64,000 nt of DNA from Lentihominibacter butyricus. Lineage in GTDB: Bacteria > Bacillota > Clostridia > Peptostreptococcales > Anaerovoracaceae. The translations under genes were made by a program, and so were the position numbers. The DNA is taken from the NCBI RefSeq assembly GCF_025567305.1, contig NZ_JAOQJP010000003.1, positions 143,771 through 207,770 of the forward strand. The letters are read 5' to 3'. Of the stretch, positions 17,817 to 25,849 are shown one piece after another (position 1 is the stretch's first letter; each line of letters starts with the position of its first letter). Under the pieces are notes generated by a model that did not search any database, was not told where the DNA came from, and saw only the letters and a program-made list of their open reading frames with translations.

Positions 17817-17828
17817 TCACAGCTTTTT
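17798..17828 (+). terminator. probable terminator overlapping the end of the convergent gene
   Basis: AGCTG (17798-17802) pairs with CAGCT (17820-17824), followed by TTTTT on the plus strand. The stem spans both stop codons, so its right arm lies in the last codons of the acetyltransferase gene. The stem is short, hence the modest confidence. Confidence 0.45.
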
Positions 17829-18341
17829 CTCAAGACACAATAGTTTAACGCCGTTTATCCCGTTGAACGATGTGCACGGCACGACGCCCGCTTCCATGAA
17901 TCCCAGTGATGCGTAAAGGCTGCGGGCTCTGCTGTTCTTTACATTAGTGTCCATGCGCAGGTATCTGCATCCGTTCTCAGCGGCGTATTTTTTATAATGA
18001 TCGACAAAAGCCCTGCCGTAACCCTTTCCGCCTTTCGCAGGATCTACCACAAGTGTGTGCATGACCATGATCTCATCGTCAGCCGCATCGTATTCCCATT
18101 CGGCGCCTGCATATTCAGCTCCCTGTGTCTGATCTATCCTGGCAGCAGCTGCGATTTCTCCATCATGTTCGAGCACGAACAGTGTTCCTCGCTGCAATGC
18201 GTCCATAGCAGTCTGCCTCGTCGGATATATTCCTCTGACCCAGCCTATCAGCTTGTGCTCACGCGCTTCTTCCTGCGTTATTATCGCGTCATAGATCTTT
18301 TCGATCGCATCTATATCCGCTTCAACTGCTTTTCTGATCAT
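17817..18341 (-). CDS. GNAT-family N-acetyltransferase
   Basis: 174 residues. Typical GNAT features: an N-terminal MIRKAVEADIDAIEKIYDAI, the acetyl-CoA-binding motif A VDPAKGGKGYGRAFVDHYKK with the R/Q-x-x-G-x-G/A form near 118, and the C-terminal RSLYASLGF near 148. Acceptor substrate unknown. It overlaps the 3' end of the Lgt-like gene by 20 bases, so both are co-transcribed. Confidence 0.9.
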   Translation of the reverse strand: MIRKAVEADIDAIEKIYDAIITQEEAREHKLIGWVRGIYPTRQTAMDALQRGTLFVLEHDGEIAAAARIDQTQGAEYAGAEWEYDAADDEIMVMHTLVVDPAKGGKGYGRAFVDHYKKYAAENGCRYLRMDTNVKNSRARSLYASLGFMEAGVVPCTSFNGINGVKLLCLEKKL

Positions 18342-19137
18342 TTACCTGCCTCCTGAAATCCTGTTTCCTGTTTTGCCTGCCCGAAATATATATATGCACC
18401 AATACGGCTGCAACCAGTATGATACTTATCCACTGCGATACCGAAAACATCAGCAATCCGCCTCGCGCCTCGTCGCCTCTGAGGAATTCCAGACAGAATC
18501 TTACCGGTGCATACAGAAGTATATATGTCCACAGTATACTGACCCTGTTCACTGTATGCCCTGCATAAAATGCGAGGACAGCAAATATCAATATCTCGAC
18601 TGCTGCTTCTATCGCCTGGACAGGCAGCAGCGGCACATCGTTCGGCGCTATATGCGATGAATGGTATGTGATGCTGAACGGAATATCAGCTTCTATACCG
18701 TAACAGCACCCAACCAGCAGACACCCGATCCTGGCTATGCCGTGCGCGAGTGCGAATCCAGGTATCAGCACCGGAAAAAAGTCAGTTATCTCTTTCCCGT
18801 ACCTGCCGGCTGCATAGCCGGCAAGAAGAAGAGCTCCGATCAATCCTCCGTAAAAAACCATCCCCCCGCTGATGTATTTGTTTACGACAAGCTCAAGACT
18901 CATTTCATCTGACTGTATATCACTGATGATGTCACCTGTCGAAACGAGCAGATAAAGTATCTTGGCTCCTGCAGCGGCTCCCAGCGCACCGAAAACGAAT
19001 ATGTATGCCGTATCATCTCTGTCCAGCCCGAATTTCCTGCAAGAAAATAAGGCATATGCCATTGCCAGACATATGCCCGAGACTCCGATAAGTCCATATA
19101 CAGGAACAGCTCGACCTAAGATCATCAATGCTTCCAC
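18322..19137 (-). CDS. prolipoprotein diacylglyceryl transferase-like protein (Lgt family)
   Basis: 271 residues, about seven membrane segments. Lgt landmarks are present: GGMVFYGGLIGALL near 92-105, the HGIARIGCLLVGCCYG segment near 132-147 where the family has H-G-R-x-G-C-F-x-G-C, PVQAIEAAVEI, and the C-terminal RFCLEFLRGDEARG with SVSQWISI. It would transfer diacylglycerol from phosphatidylglycerol to lipoprotein cysteines. The Gly-Arg to Ala-Arg change in the HGR motif means it may be a divergent paralogue, not the main Lgt. Operon with the acetyltransferase. Confidence 0.75.
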   Translation of the reverse strand: MEALMILGRAVPVYGLIGVSGICLAMAYALFSCRKFGLDRDDTAYIFVFGALGAAAGAKILYLLVSTGDIISDIQSDEMSLELVVNKYISGGMVFYGGLIGALLLAGYAAGRYGKEITDFFPVLIPGFALAHGIARIGCLLVGCCYGIEADIPFSITYHSSHIAPNDVPLLPVQAIEAAVEILIFAVLAFYAGHTVNRVSILWTYILLYAPVRFCLEFLRGDEARGGLLMFSVSQWISIILVAAVLVHIYISGRQNRKQDFRRQVNDQKSS

Positions 19138-19149
19138 TGTCCCATTCTC

Positions 19150-19473
19150 CTAAACAGCAAGTCCTGCGATCCCTGCCATTCCTACACATGCCACGCATGC
19201 AACGAAGAATATCGCTCCGCCTATAATACCTATCACAGATAATATAAAGCCTGCAGTCCTGATGTTTTCATCATAACCCTCTTCTTTTGACTTGGAGGCC
19301 ATTACCACACCTATAATACCAAGTACCACCGACAGTATGGATGAATATCCGAAAAACCACAGTACTACAGATATTATACCCAGTACAAGTGACGCGATAG
19401 CTTTGTTCTTTCCGGGGATCTCACCATTTGGCTGATAACCTCCCATGTTCTGATTGTTGTTTTGTGAATCCAT
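19150..19473 (-). CDS. DUF4190-type small membrane protein
   Basis: 107 residues. A polar Asn/Gln-rich N-terminus (MDSQNNNQNMGGYQPNG) precedes two or three hydrophobic segments, IASLVLGIISVVLWFFG and IRTAGFILSVIGIIGGAIF, which is the DUF4190 layout. No enzymatic residues. Function unknown. The gap upstream (19474-19646) contains short direct repeats (CCCTTACGCTG twice, GGTAATGTC twice) but no gene. Confidence 0.75.
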   Translation of the reverse strand: MDSQNNNQNMGGYQPNGEIPGKNKAIASLVLGIISVVLWFFGYSSILSVVLGIIGVVMASKSKEEGYDENIRTAGFILSVIGIIGGAIFFVACVACVGMAGIAGLAV

Positions 19474-19646
19474 ATCTTCTTCTCCTCAATAAAATAAAAC
19501 TTTGAATGTTGCACTATTTATCAGTATATCAAACAGTCGTACAAAAAGTAAAGAGCATACCCTTACGCTGGTAATGTCGGTAATGTCACTCCCCTTACGC
19601 TGTCGGCGCCAAATTTCTGTCAAGTTTCTGTAACAGACGTACCCGA

Positions 19647-19895
19647 CTATACATCAGATTTCCATCGGAATTCAGCGCCGCACACTCTGCACTTTTCCGG
19701 TCTCATCGAATCGTTCGGCTTCGGCCCTCTGGGCACCGAGCCGTAATAATACCATTTTTTTATAAGCTCTCCGCACTCAGGACATGAATCGATCATCTTC
19801 GCCCCGCATACGCCGCATGTATCGCCCGGTCTCACTCGCTTGAAATCGGTTTTAAGATGGCCGTTTTCGCATATGTGCAAATAAAAATTAGTCAT
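19647..19895 (-). CDS. zinc-ribbon protein, DUF2321-like
   Basis: 82 residues with three Cys pairs: an initial ICENGH, CGVCG near 27, CPEC near 38 and CRVC near 70. The N-terminal C-x-x-G-H and the following ribbons resemble DUF2321. Likely binds two zinc ions; role unknown. Confidence 0.7.
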   Translation of the reverse strand: MTNFYLHICENGHLKTDFKRVRPGDTCGVCGAKMIDSCPECGELIKKWYYYGSVPRGPKPNDSMRPEKCRVCGAEFRWKSDV

Positions 19896-19920
19896 GTATC
19901 CTTATACCTGCTTTCCTGCA

Positions 19921-19953
19921 AAAGAACAGGCCACCACATATGCAGTGACCTGT
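19921..19953 (-). terminator. probable terminator of the molybdenum hydroxylase gene
   Basis: ACAGGCCAC (19926-19934) pairs with GTGACCTGT (19945-19953); on the minus strand the only mismatch becomes a G-U pair. It lies 36 bases after the stop of the hydroxylase gene and is followed by TCTTTT. Confidence 0.6.
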
Positions 19954-19988
19954 CTGTAATTCTTTATTCAGTGATCAGCAACCTGCTG

Positions 19989-22883
19989 CTAGTCCCAGCT
20001 TAACGGATTAGCCTTGATCTTCTCGAGTTCTTCATACATATCTGAACCGAGGAAGTACTTTTCAGGTTTCTCAGGCTTCTCGCCTCTTGCGATCGCTTCG
20101 ATTCCTGCCTTTACCTTATCCGGTGATGCAGGCAGTTCGTAGATTCTTACGCCGCAGGCATTGTTGATAGCATTGATAACCGCAACGTGGTCTGACGACT
20201 GGAATGCTTCTGATGCTCCGGATGATCCGAAAGGTCCTCTTTCGTCATATCCGTCGATGTGGATAGCAGTCATGTCATCCGGAATATCCTTGATGTAAGG
20301 TACTCCTGCCTTCAGCATGTTGGTATCTTTCGTCACATCTTCATAGTTTTCGGAAAGTGCGAATCCTATCGAGTGTGACATACCGCCGAATGCCTGGCCG
20401 TTTACTGACTGGATGTTACCAACCTTACCTACCCAGTCAACGCATGTCATCTTGTCTACAGTAGTCTTACCTGTCTTCATATCAACAGTTACTTCTGAGA
20501 GATACAGCGCATATGTGTAAGCATATGTAGGGTTACCCTGTCCGTCGTTAGGGTCGAGGAAGTCGAAGTAATCCCATTCATCTGCAGCAACCCAGTGTCC
20601 GTCGTATCTTGTAGGGATACCCTCTGCGATCATTTCATCGTAAGTTCTGTATGTTCCGTCTTCCTTACGCATTGCGTCAGCCAGCATCTTTGCAGCTACG
20701 ATCGATGCTTTACCGTTAGCAAAGTGTGATCTTGAACCTGCAGACTCACCTGTGTTAGGGCAGTATTTACTGTCTGTCTGGATGACCTTTACATCATCAG
20801 GCGTAACTGTAGGGAAGTAAGGTCTCAGTGCTTCGAGTGTGCAGACGAGTGATCCTGCGTCTCCGCCCTGGCCCTGATCCTGCCATGTATCGTATTTTCT
20901 GAATTTGCCGTCGCCAACGAGTTCGATAGCTACTGTAGCTTCGTCAACGCCGCCGAGTCCTACGTTGTATCCGCCCCATGCGATACCTACACCCTTTCTC
21001 TTCGAGCCGTCTGAAGCAGCGTTGAATTCATCTGCTCTCTTAACAGCTTCATCATATATAGGCTTTAATGTATCCATCATCTCTTCCATAGGGTACTGGA
21101 GGAATTCTCTCTGGTTCAGGTTGAGATCGCCTTTTCTTGCGATATTCTTGTATCTGAACTCGAACGGATCCATTCCGATCTTCTCTGCCATCATATCGAT
21201 AAGAGCTTCGCCGCATGTGTATGCCTGAGGAGCTCCGTAGCCTCTGTAAGGAACACCGAAGTTGTGGTTTGTTACAGCACTTCTTCCGAGACCTACTACG
21301 TTTGGTACATAGTAAGGGAAGAACATGAATCTCAGGATCTTTGTAACCTTGTCGTCTCCCATTTCAGGATATGCACCGTGGTCGATACCTGAATCGAATT
21401 CTCCTGCGAGGATCTTTCCGTCCTTGTCGCATGCGAGTCTTCCGTTGAAGAATGCCGGTGAACGCTTACCTGAGAATGCCATGAACTCATCGTAAGTCAT
21501 AGATAATGCAACAGGCATTCCAGTAACCTTTGTAGCTACGCCTGCGAGTGCGTATGAAGCTGCGTTCATCGCCCATCCGAATGAACCGCCTGTAGGGTTT
21601 TCGATAACACGGAGATCTTCAACAGGGATACCGATAGCTTCTGCCATATCGTCTCTGTCAAAGTACAGAGTCATCGTCTTGCAGTGTACGCAGAGCTTGC
21701 CGTCTTCATCATAGTAAGCCTGAACTGTATCTCCCTCGATCGAAAGATGCGGCTCTCTTGATGAATAGAAGCTTCCGTCTACAGCATAAGGAGCGTTGTC
21801 TATCATCTCTGCCACGTGATCGTAGTCGCCCTTTAATACAGGCTGAGTACTGTATATATTGTCGAATGAATCGTGGATCCTCTCTGCTTCAGGTTTTACA
21901 GCTTCAAGGTAGCTCATGTATTCAGGCAGCGGTTCGAGATCTACAACGACCTTCTTAGCTGCTGCTCTTGCATGATCCTTAGTATCTGCAACTACCATTG
22001 CAACAGGGTCTCCCCATCTGAATATCTTTTCGTCTGCGAGCAGCTTGTGAGTCTGTTCGAATTCAACTGTTCTCGGTGAGAACTGGTATGCCATCAGCTT
22101 GTTTGCGCCAGGATTATCTTTTGCAGTGATGACCTTAACTACGCCAGGCATCTTCTCTGCTTCTGAGAAATCGATGTTCAGGATCTTGGCGTGGTTAGCC
22201 TTCATCGGCATTACGAGTACTGCATGAAGTGTTTCTGCAGGCATCTTGAGCTCGATATCATCGCCGTAGTCGCATACACCGCATGCCTTTGCCATAGCAT
22301 TAGGACGAACGAGCGGCTTGCCGTAGAAACCTTCTTCTATATCTTTTGACCAGTCATATGTGATGTCTTCGAATGTCTTTTCACCACGCATGATAGCAGC
22401 TGCTTCCATAACAGCGTCTACGATCTGCTTGTATCCTGTACATCTGCAGACATTTCTTGTCTTCTGGAACCAGTCTCTTATTTCTTCTCTTGTCGGATCC
22501 GGGTTTTCAAGAAGCAGCTGATAAGCTGAAACGATGAATCCAGGTACGCAGAACCCGCACTGTACTGCTCCGAGGTTTACCCATGCATACTGAAGCGGAT
22601 GAGGATGGAGCGGATTACCGATACCTTCGATAGTCATAACTGTGCTGTATTCTTCTATGCTCTTGATTTTTCTGACACATGAACGAACCACTTTTCCATT
22701 GAGGATAACGGAACATGCTCCGCATACACCTGTACCGCAGCCTACTTTAGTTCCTGTAAGTCCCAGACGACGAAGTACGGATGCCAGTGTGTCCTTCTCC
22801 GGATCACAGATGAACATACGGTCTGCACCGTTGATGTTCAGCGTAAGTTTCTTTAAATTCATAATAATTGCCTCCGATTTCAC
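19989..22883 (-). CDS. molybdenum-dependent aldehyde/xanthine oxidoreductase (single-chain, xanthine oxidase family)
   Basis: 964 residues, the length of single-chain aldehyde oxidoreductases such as Desulfovibrio Mop. Residues about 7-85 form a plant-type [2Fe-2S] domain (VGCGTGVCGAC, then C near 68); 90-165 is the second [2Fe-2S] domain (QCGFCVPGF, CRCTGY). From about 190 comes the molybdopterin domain: GGSFGWAMN, YRGYGAPQAY, GQGGDAGSL, GSRSHFANG and GGMSHSIGF, with the expected active-site Glu in GSSGASEAF near 892. There is no FAD domain, so the electron acceptor is another protein. It would hydroxylate an aldehyde or N-heterocycle. A leader with a probable Moco riboswitch and terminator precedes it. 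RBS GGAGGC. Confidence 0.9.
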   Translation of the reverse strand: MKSEAIIMNLKKLTLNINGADRMFICDPEKDTLASVLRRLGLTGTKVGCGTGVCGACSVILNGKVVRSCVRKIKSIEEYSTVMTIEGIGNPLHPHPLQYAWVNLGAVQCGFCVPGFIVSAYQLLLENPDPTREEIRDWFQKTRNVCRCTGYKQIVDAVMEAAAIMRGEKTFEDITYDWSKDIEEGFYGKPLVRPNAMAKACGVCDYGDDIELKMPAETLHAVLVMPMKANHAKILNIDFSEAEKMPGVVKVITAKDNPGANKLMAYQFSPRTVEFEQTHKLLADEKIFRWGDPVAMVVADTKDHARAAAKKVVVDLEPLPEYMSYLEAVKPEAERIHDSFDNIYSTQPVLKGDYDHVAEMIDNAPYAVDGSFYSSREPHLSIEGDTVQAYYDEDGKLCVHCKTMTLYFDRDDMAEAIGIPVEDLRVIENPTGGSFGWAMNAASYALAGVATKVTGMPVALSMTYDEFMAFSGKRSPAFFNGRLACDKDGKILAGEFDSGIDHGAYPEMGDDKVTKILRFMFFPYYVPNVVGLGRSAVTNHNFGVPYRGYGAPQAYTCGEALIDMMAEKIGMDPFEFRYKNIARKGDLNLNQREFLQYPMEEMMDTLKPIYDEAVKRADEFNAASDGSKRKGVGIAWGGYNVGLGGVDEATVAIELVGDGKFRKYDTWQDQGQGGDAGSLVCTLEALRPYFPTVTPDDVKVIQTDSKYCPNTGESAGSRSHFANGKASIVAAKMLADAMRKEDGTYRTYDEMIAEGIPTRYDGHWVAADEWDYFDFLDPNDGQGNPTYAYTYALYLSEVTVDMKTGKTTVDKMTCVDWVGKVGNIQSVNGQAFGGMSHSIGFALSENYEDVTKDTNMLKAGVPYIKDIPDDMTAIHIDGYDERGPFGSSGASEAFQSSDHVAVINAINNACGVRIYELPASPDKVKAGIEAIARGEKPEKPEKYFLGSDMYEELEKIKANPLSWD

Positions 22884-22920
22884 AACATTACTTTAACTAC
22901 GAACTACGCACTAAGAATAT

Positions 22921-22950
22921 AAAAACCCTTTTCACGCACAGTGAAAAGGG
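22921..22950 (-). terminator. leader terminator upstream of the molybdenum hydroxylase gene
   Basis: A perfect 10-bp stem CCCTTTTCAC/GTGAAAAGGG with a five-base loop is followed on the minus strand by five T. It sits between the structured leader and the start codon, 38 bases before the ATG, so it must act as an attenuator for the hydroxylase gene rather than end another gene. Confidence 0.9.
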
Positions 22951-22954
22951 CTTC

Positions 22955-23190
22955 AGACGATGAAACATAAATACAGGCTCCAAGTGGTTTTCTCTGCAAA
23001 AAACACCTCTTTTTACACGGCATCATGCAAATACGCCGTACATTGGGATATTATGGCGTTTTTCGGCAAAGCCTGCACTTTTTATCCTTTCCAAATGCGG
23101 GAGGCCTGAGCGTTTCCACACAGACCCTAACGTTCCATACTCCATGCTTTTGCCAGAGCGAAGGGGTTATGGACTCGGATCTTTATAAGT
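22955..23190 (-). promoter_or_regulatory. structured leader RNA, probable molybdenum-cofactor (Moco) riboswitch
   Basis: On the minus strand the leader contains several paired segments: TCCATA with TATGGA (around 23160 and 23133), a GCATTT/AAGTGC hairpin whose loop reads GGAAAGGATAAA (around 23098-23075), then GCAGGC, TGCCGA and ACGCC. The order GCCTCCC, GGAAAGG, CAGGC, GCCGA recalls the Moco RNA motif. The downstream gene makes a Moco enzyme and an intrinsic terminator follows, as expected for a cofactor-sensing switch that turns expression off. The family call is from memory of the consensus. The rest of the gap to 23393 holds the likely promoter and no gene. Confidence 0.6.
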
Positions 23191-23393
23191 CTATTACGTC
23201 ATTACGTTGATAATATTTTATCAGTAAATTATGAATAAAGTCAACTACATATAACGACTTTTTTTAACCGTCTTGCTATCTTTATGTGATATGTTTGCAA
23301 TCATTGATTTTAACATTTCTTCGGGTGGTACATCTGTTATCTGAACAACACAATATATGCTTTTGTGCGTTTTTCACCATTTATACACGAAAC

Positions 23394-23427
23394 GAGCGAC
23401 CCTCATCATGCAGGATCGCTCATTTTT
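23394..23427. terminator. possible terminator after the alkyltransferase gene
   Basis: GAGCGACC (23394-23401) pairs imperfectly with GGATCGCTC (23413-23421). A run of five T follows on the plus strand and the complementary A-run precedes the stem on the minus strand, so direction is unclear. It lies 33 bases past the stop of the minus-strand gene. Confidence 0.5.
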
Positions 23428-23459
23428 ATTGCTTTTGGTTTATTGCTTTCTGATTCTTT

Positions 23460-23771
23460 TTATTCTTCCCAGCGGCATTTCCTTATATCCACGTGGTGCT
23501 CGTCTTTCATAGGCACGCCTTCCATCATGAGCAGGCTCCTCTGCTCCGTCCAGCCCGGCACGAGCCTTCCCGCGTGATTCACGACGCGGTGGCACGGGTA
23601 TTCACCGTACATGCCTGACACCGAGAGCGCCTTCCCGACAAGCCTGGCATTTTTCTCACGACCTATAAGCCGCGCTATCTGTCCGTATGTCGCAACGCAT
23701 CCTTCCGGTATCTCCTCGACTACAGACAGTATCTCATACAGAAGATCTTCATCAAGCTGCTTTTTCATCAC
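23460..23771 (-). CDS. MGMT-family alkylguanine alkyltransferase domain protein
   Basis: 103 residues, a lone C-terminal MGMT domain. It has the helix-turn-helix segment EGCVATYGQIARLIG and the active motif PCHRVV near 59-64, so the alkyl-accepting Cys is present (alkyltransferase-like ATL proteins have Trp here). It could remove alkyl groups from O6-guanine or flag lesions. Overlaps the upstream gene by four bases. Confidence 0.88.
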   Translation of the reverse strand: MMKKQLDEDLLYEILSVVEEIPEGCVATYGQIARLIGREKNARLVGKALSVSGMYGEYPCHRVVNHAGRLVPGWTEQRSLLMMEGVPMKDEHHVDIRKCRWEE

Positions 23772-24559
23772 GCAAGCTCCCTGTTCTCCTTCACCTGTCC
23801 GTAAACGAATCCGAGCAGCTTGACTACGTTGTCGGTAAATGCACTTTCGCCTTCCTTGTACGTATCGTTTTCAAGCGATCCCACTATCATCTCTGCCTTT
23901 TCAGCTGCGCCTGACTGCGCCATGTCCAGAGCGAACGGATCCTGATCTCTTATCGCTGCTATCGCTATGATACCGCATGCTGCGATATCGACTTTCAGCG
24001 CATGCTCGTCTGCAGTATTTCCTGATGAAACAGCTTCATAACGGTCCTGCAGATCGTCGCAGAAAGCGATCCACTTGTCGCCGACCTCATCGAATGTCCT
24101 CGCTGCGATGCTGTCTCTGTATTCATCGCGGCACACCTTATGGTCGTGCTTAGGCAGCGATTTCCATGTAAAGTACTCGAGTATCGAATATACGCACACT
24201 TCGTGTATGCCGTACTCGATATTGTCAAGACCCTCGAACGGCGGCACCTGGAAAAACTCCTCTATATCATCGTAAAGTCTCTTGAATATGTCATCCGCCT
24301 TGTTGCTTTTCATGAACTTCTCGAACTCCGCTTTCACGGATTCGGTCTCCTCCATGAGCAGGTCGACGTCATACAGCTTTTTCTCGTCATTTTTTATCAT
24401 TTCATCGAAATACGCTCTGCACTTTTCCACAGTCTCAGGCTTCAGCCCCTTCATCAGCTTGTCGAAATCGATGACTTCACCTGCTATCTGACCTCTGGTA
24501 AGCTCTCTTTTATCGCCCATGCAGATATTCCGCATTTCTATCGCAACTTCATAATCCAT
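23768..24559 (-). CDS. conserved hypothetical protein
   Basis: 263 residues, acidic, mostly helical, soluble. I do not recognise a family. A His/Cys segment LPKHDHKVCRDEYRD near 135-150 and an Ala/Ile-rich helix AACGIIAIAAIRDQDP near 193 stand out. RBS AGGAGG. It lies between a shortened AzlC gene and the alkyltransferase gene, overlapping the latter by four bases, so it is part of a four-gene operon. Confidence 0.65.
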   Translation of the reverse strand: MDYEVAIEMRNICMGDKRELTRGQIAGEVIDFDKLMKGLKPETVEKCRAYFDEMIKNDEKKLYDVDLLMEETESVKAEFEKFMKSNKADDIFKRLYDDIEEFFQVPPFEGLDNIEYGIHEVCVYSILEYFTWKSLPKHDHKVCRDEYRDSIAARTFDEVGDKWIAFCDDLQDRYEAVSSGNTADEHALKVDIAACGIIAIAAIRDQDPFALDMAQSGAAEKAEMIVGSLENDTYKEGESAFTDNVVKLLGFVYGQVKENRELA

Positions 24560-24612
24560 AAATCCGTCTGATCCTCCTGTTCCCGATATATAAAATCTCT
24601 ACAGTTAATATA

Positions 24613-25083
24613 TCAAAAATACAGGCTGTCAGCAAGCAGCAAAAGCATGCAGGCGCCGGTGCCCAGGACTATGCTCAGCAGCGCCACATAAAACATCGTC
24701 TGCTCTTTTTCCTTCTCAGGCATGTCCAGCGTACAGTTGACTGCATATGTCTCGTCCATCATCGTATGTATCATGTAAAGCTTCCTGCGCCCCATCCTCC
24801 TGAAGTCATCAAGGAACGTCAGGCTGTAGAAGCTCTGCCTGCTGTTCATCAGAAACGCTGTCACCGCTATCGTCAACATCGACGCTCCGCTGCTCAGGAA
24901 TGTGATAAGTACGAACTGGAACGCGCCTGTGTATACGGTCGCACTTATAAGAAGCGAGTAGTACCACGCCAGCCCGTGCTCCTCCATCGTTATTCCGTAC
25001 GCCATGCTCACGAAGATATAGCTGCACATTATCGGCAGCGATTTTATGAATGCAGTCTTTATCAGTTCACGCTTTCCGGTCAT
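24613..25083 (-). CDS. AzlC-family protein, C-terminally shortened
   Basis: 156 residues. The N-terminal two thirds match AzlC (branched-chain amino acid export, large subunit): KSLPIMCSYIFVSMAYGITM, TGAFQFVLITFLSSGAS and AFLMNSRQSFYSL. Full AzlC is about 230 residues; this one stops within the fourth or fifth membrane segment (LGTGACMLLLLADSLYF). No AzlD partner gene is adjacent. It may be non-functional or an atypical short form. Overlaps the SGNH hydrolase gene by four bases. Confidence 0.7.
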   Translation of the reverse strand: MTGKRELIKTAFIKSLPIMCSYIFVSMAYGITMEEHGLAWYYSLLISATVYTGAFQFVLITFLSSGASMLTIAVTAFLMNSRQSFYSLTFLDDFRRMGRRKLYMIHTMMDETYAVNCTLDMPEKEKEQTMFYVALLSIVLGTGACMLLLLADSLYF

Positions 25084-25739
25084 TGCCTTTTCTCTGTCCC
25101 TCCGTTTTGCGAAAATATCTCGAACACTTTTTTCGATACCGCATCAGCCAGATTCCTGTGTCCTTCAGCATCGAGATGCTCCTGGTCAACTGCGCTCGGT
25201 TTTGCGTAGTCGGATGCGGCCAGATACGATATGTCCCATTTGCCTGACAGTTCCCTGTAAGCCGAAGGAAGCGCTCTTGCCACCTTTACAGATTCTTTTC
25301 CGAATTCAGGGTCGAATTCTTCTCTCCATACTTCATCTCCAAGCTCGATCGGTGACAGCAGGAGCACCTCGCAGTCTCCCGAGAAATCTCTGATCTGACC
25401 GAGCAGGGAATCTATCCCCGCCGATATCGATGAAACCGTCGGATCATACACTGTTTTGCAGTCATTGGTGCCGAGCATCAGGATGACGAGATCCAGCGGT
25501 GCATGCGCCTCAAGCAGCACAGGCAGCAGTTCTGCGCCGGATCTGCCCGGACGGCTGACATCGTCAAAGACCGTCGTCCTGCCGCACAATCCTTCCTCCA
25601 CCACCTGGAACCCGTCTCCTGAAAGTGCATCCTGGAGACGACCTGTCCACCTCGTTTCCCAGTCATATCTGTTATCAGTTCCCGCTACGAGTCCCCATGT
25701 ATTCGAATCGCCAAAGCAAAGTATCCTTTTCATTATCAT
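25080..25739 (-). CDS. SGNH/GDSL-family hydrolase (arylesterase-like)
   Basis: 219 residues. Block I GDSN is at residues 10-13 with the nucleophile Ser, the oxyanion residues are in GRSG and LGTNDCKTV near 95, and the C-terminal block has the catalytic Asp and His in DQEHLDAEGH near 183-192. No signal peptide, so cytoplasmic. The family cleaves acyl esters; the substrate is not evident. The first gene of a leftward four-gene operon. A second ATG two codons in is an alternative start. Confidence 0.88.
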   Translation of the reverse strand: MIMKRILCFGDSNTWGLVAGTDNRYDWETRWTGRLQDALSGDGFQVVEEGLCGRTTVFDDVSRPGRSGAELLPVLLEAHAPLDLVILMLGTNDCKTVYDPTVSSISAGIDSLLGQIRDFSGDCEVLLLSPIELGDEVWREEFDPEFGKESVKVARALPSAYRELSGKWDISYLAASDYAKPSAVDQEHLDAEGHRNLADAVSKKVFEIFSQNGGTEKRQ

Positions 25740-25849
25740 CCACCGCCCTTTTTACTGTCATCAATATATCTTTTAACGCTGTTCCTACGATTTATGATAA
25801 TGATATATTTTAATTCCTATTTTGTCAATAGGTTTATAGGGTTATATTG

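Noticed and set aside
19989..22896. Several plus-strand open frames inside the molybdenum hydroxylase gene
   Set aside because: They lack ribosome binding sites and mirror the codons of a clear enzyme gene.
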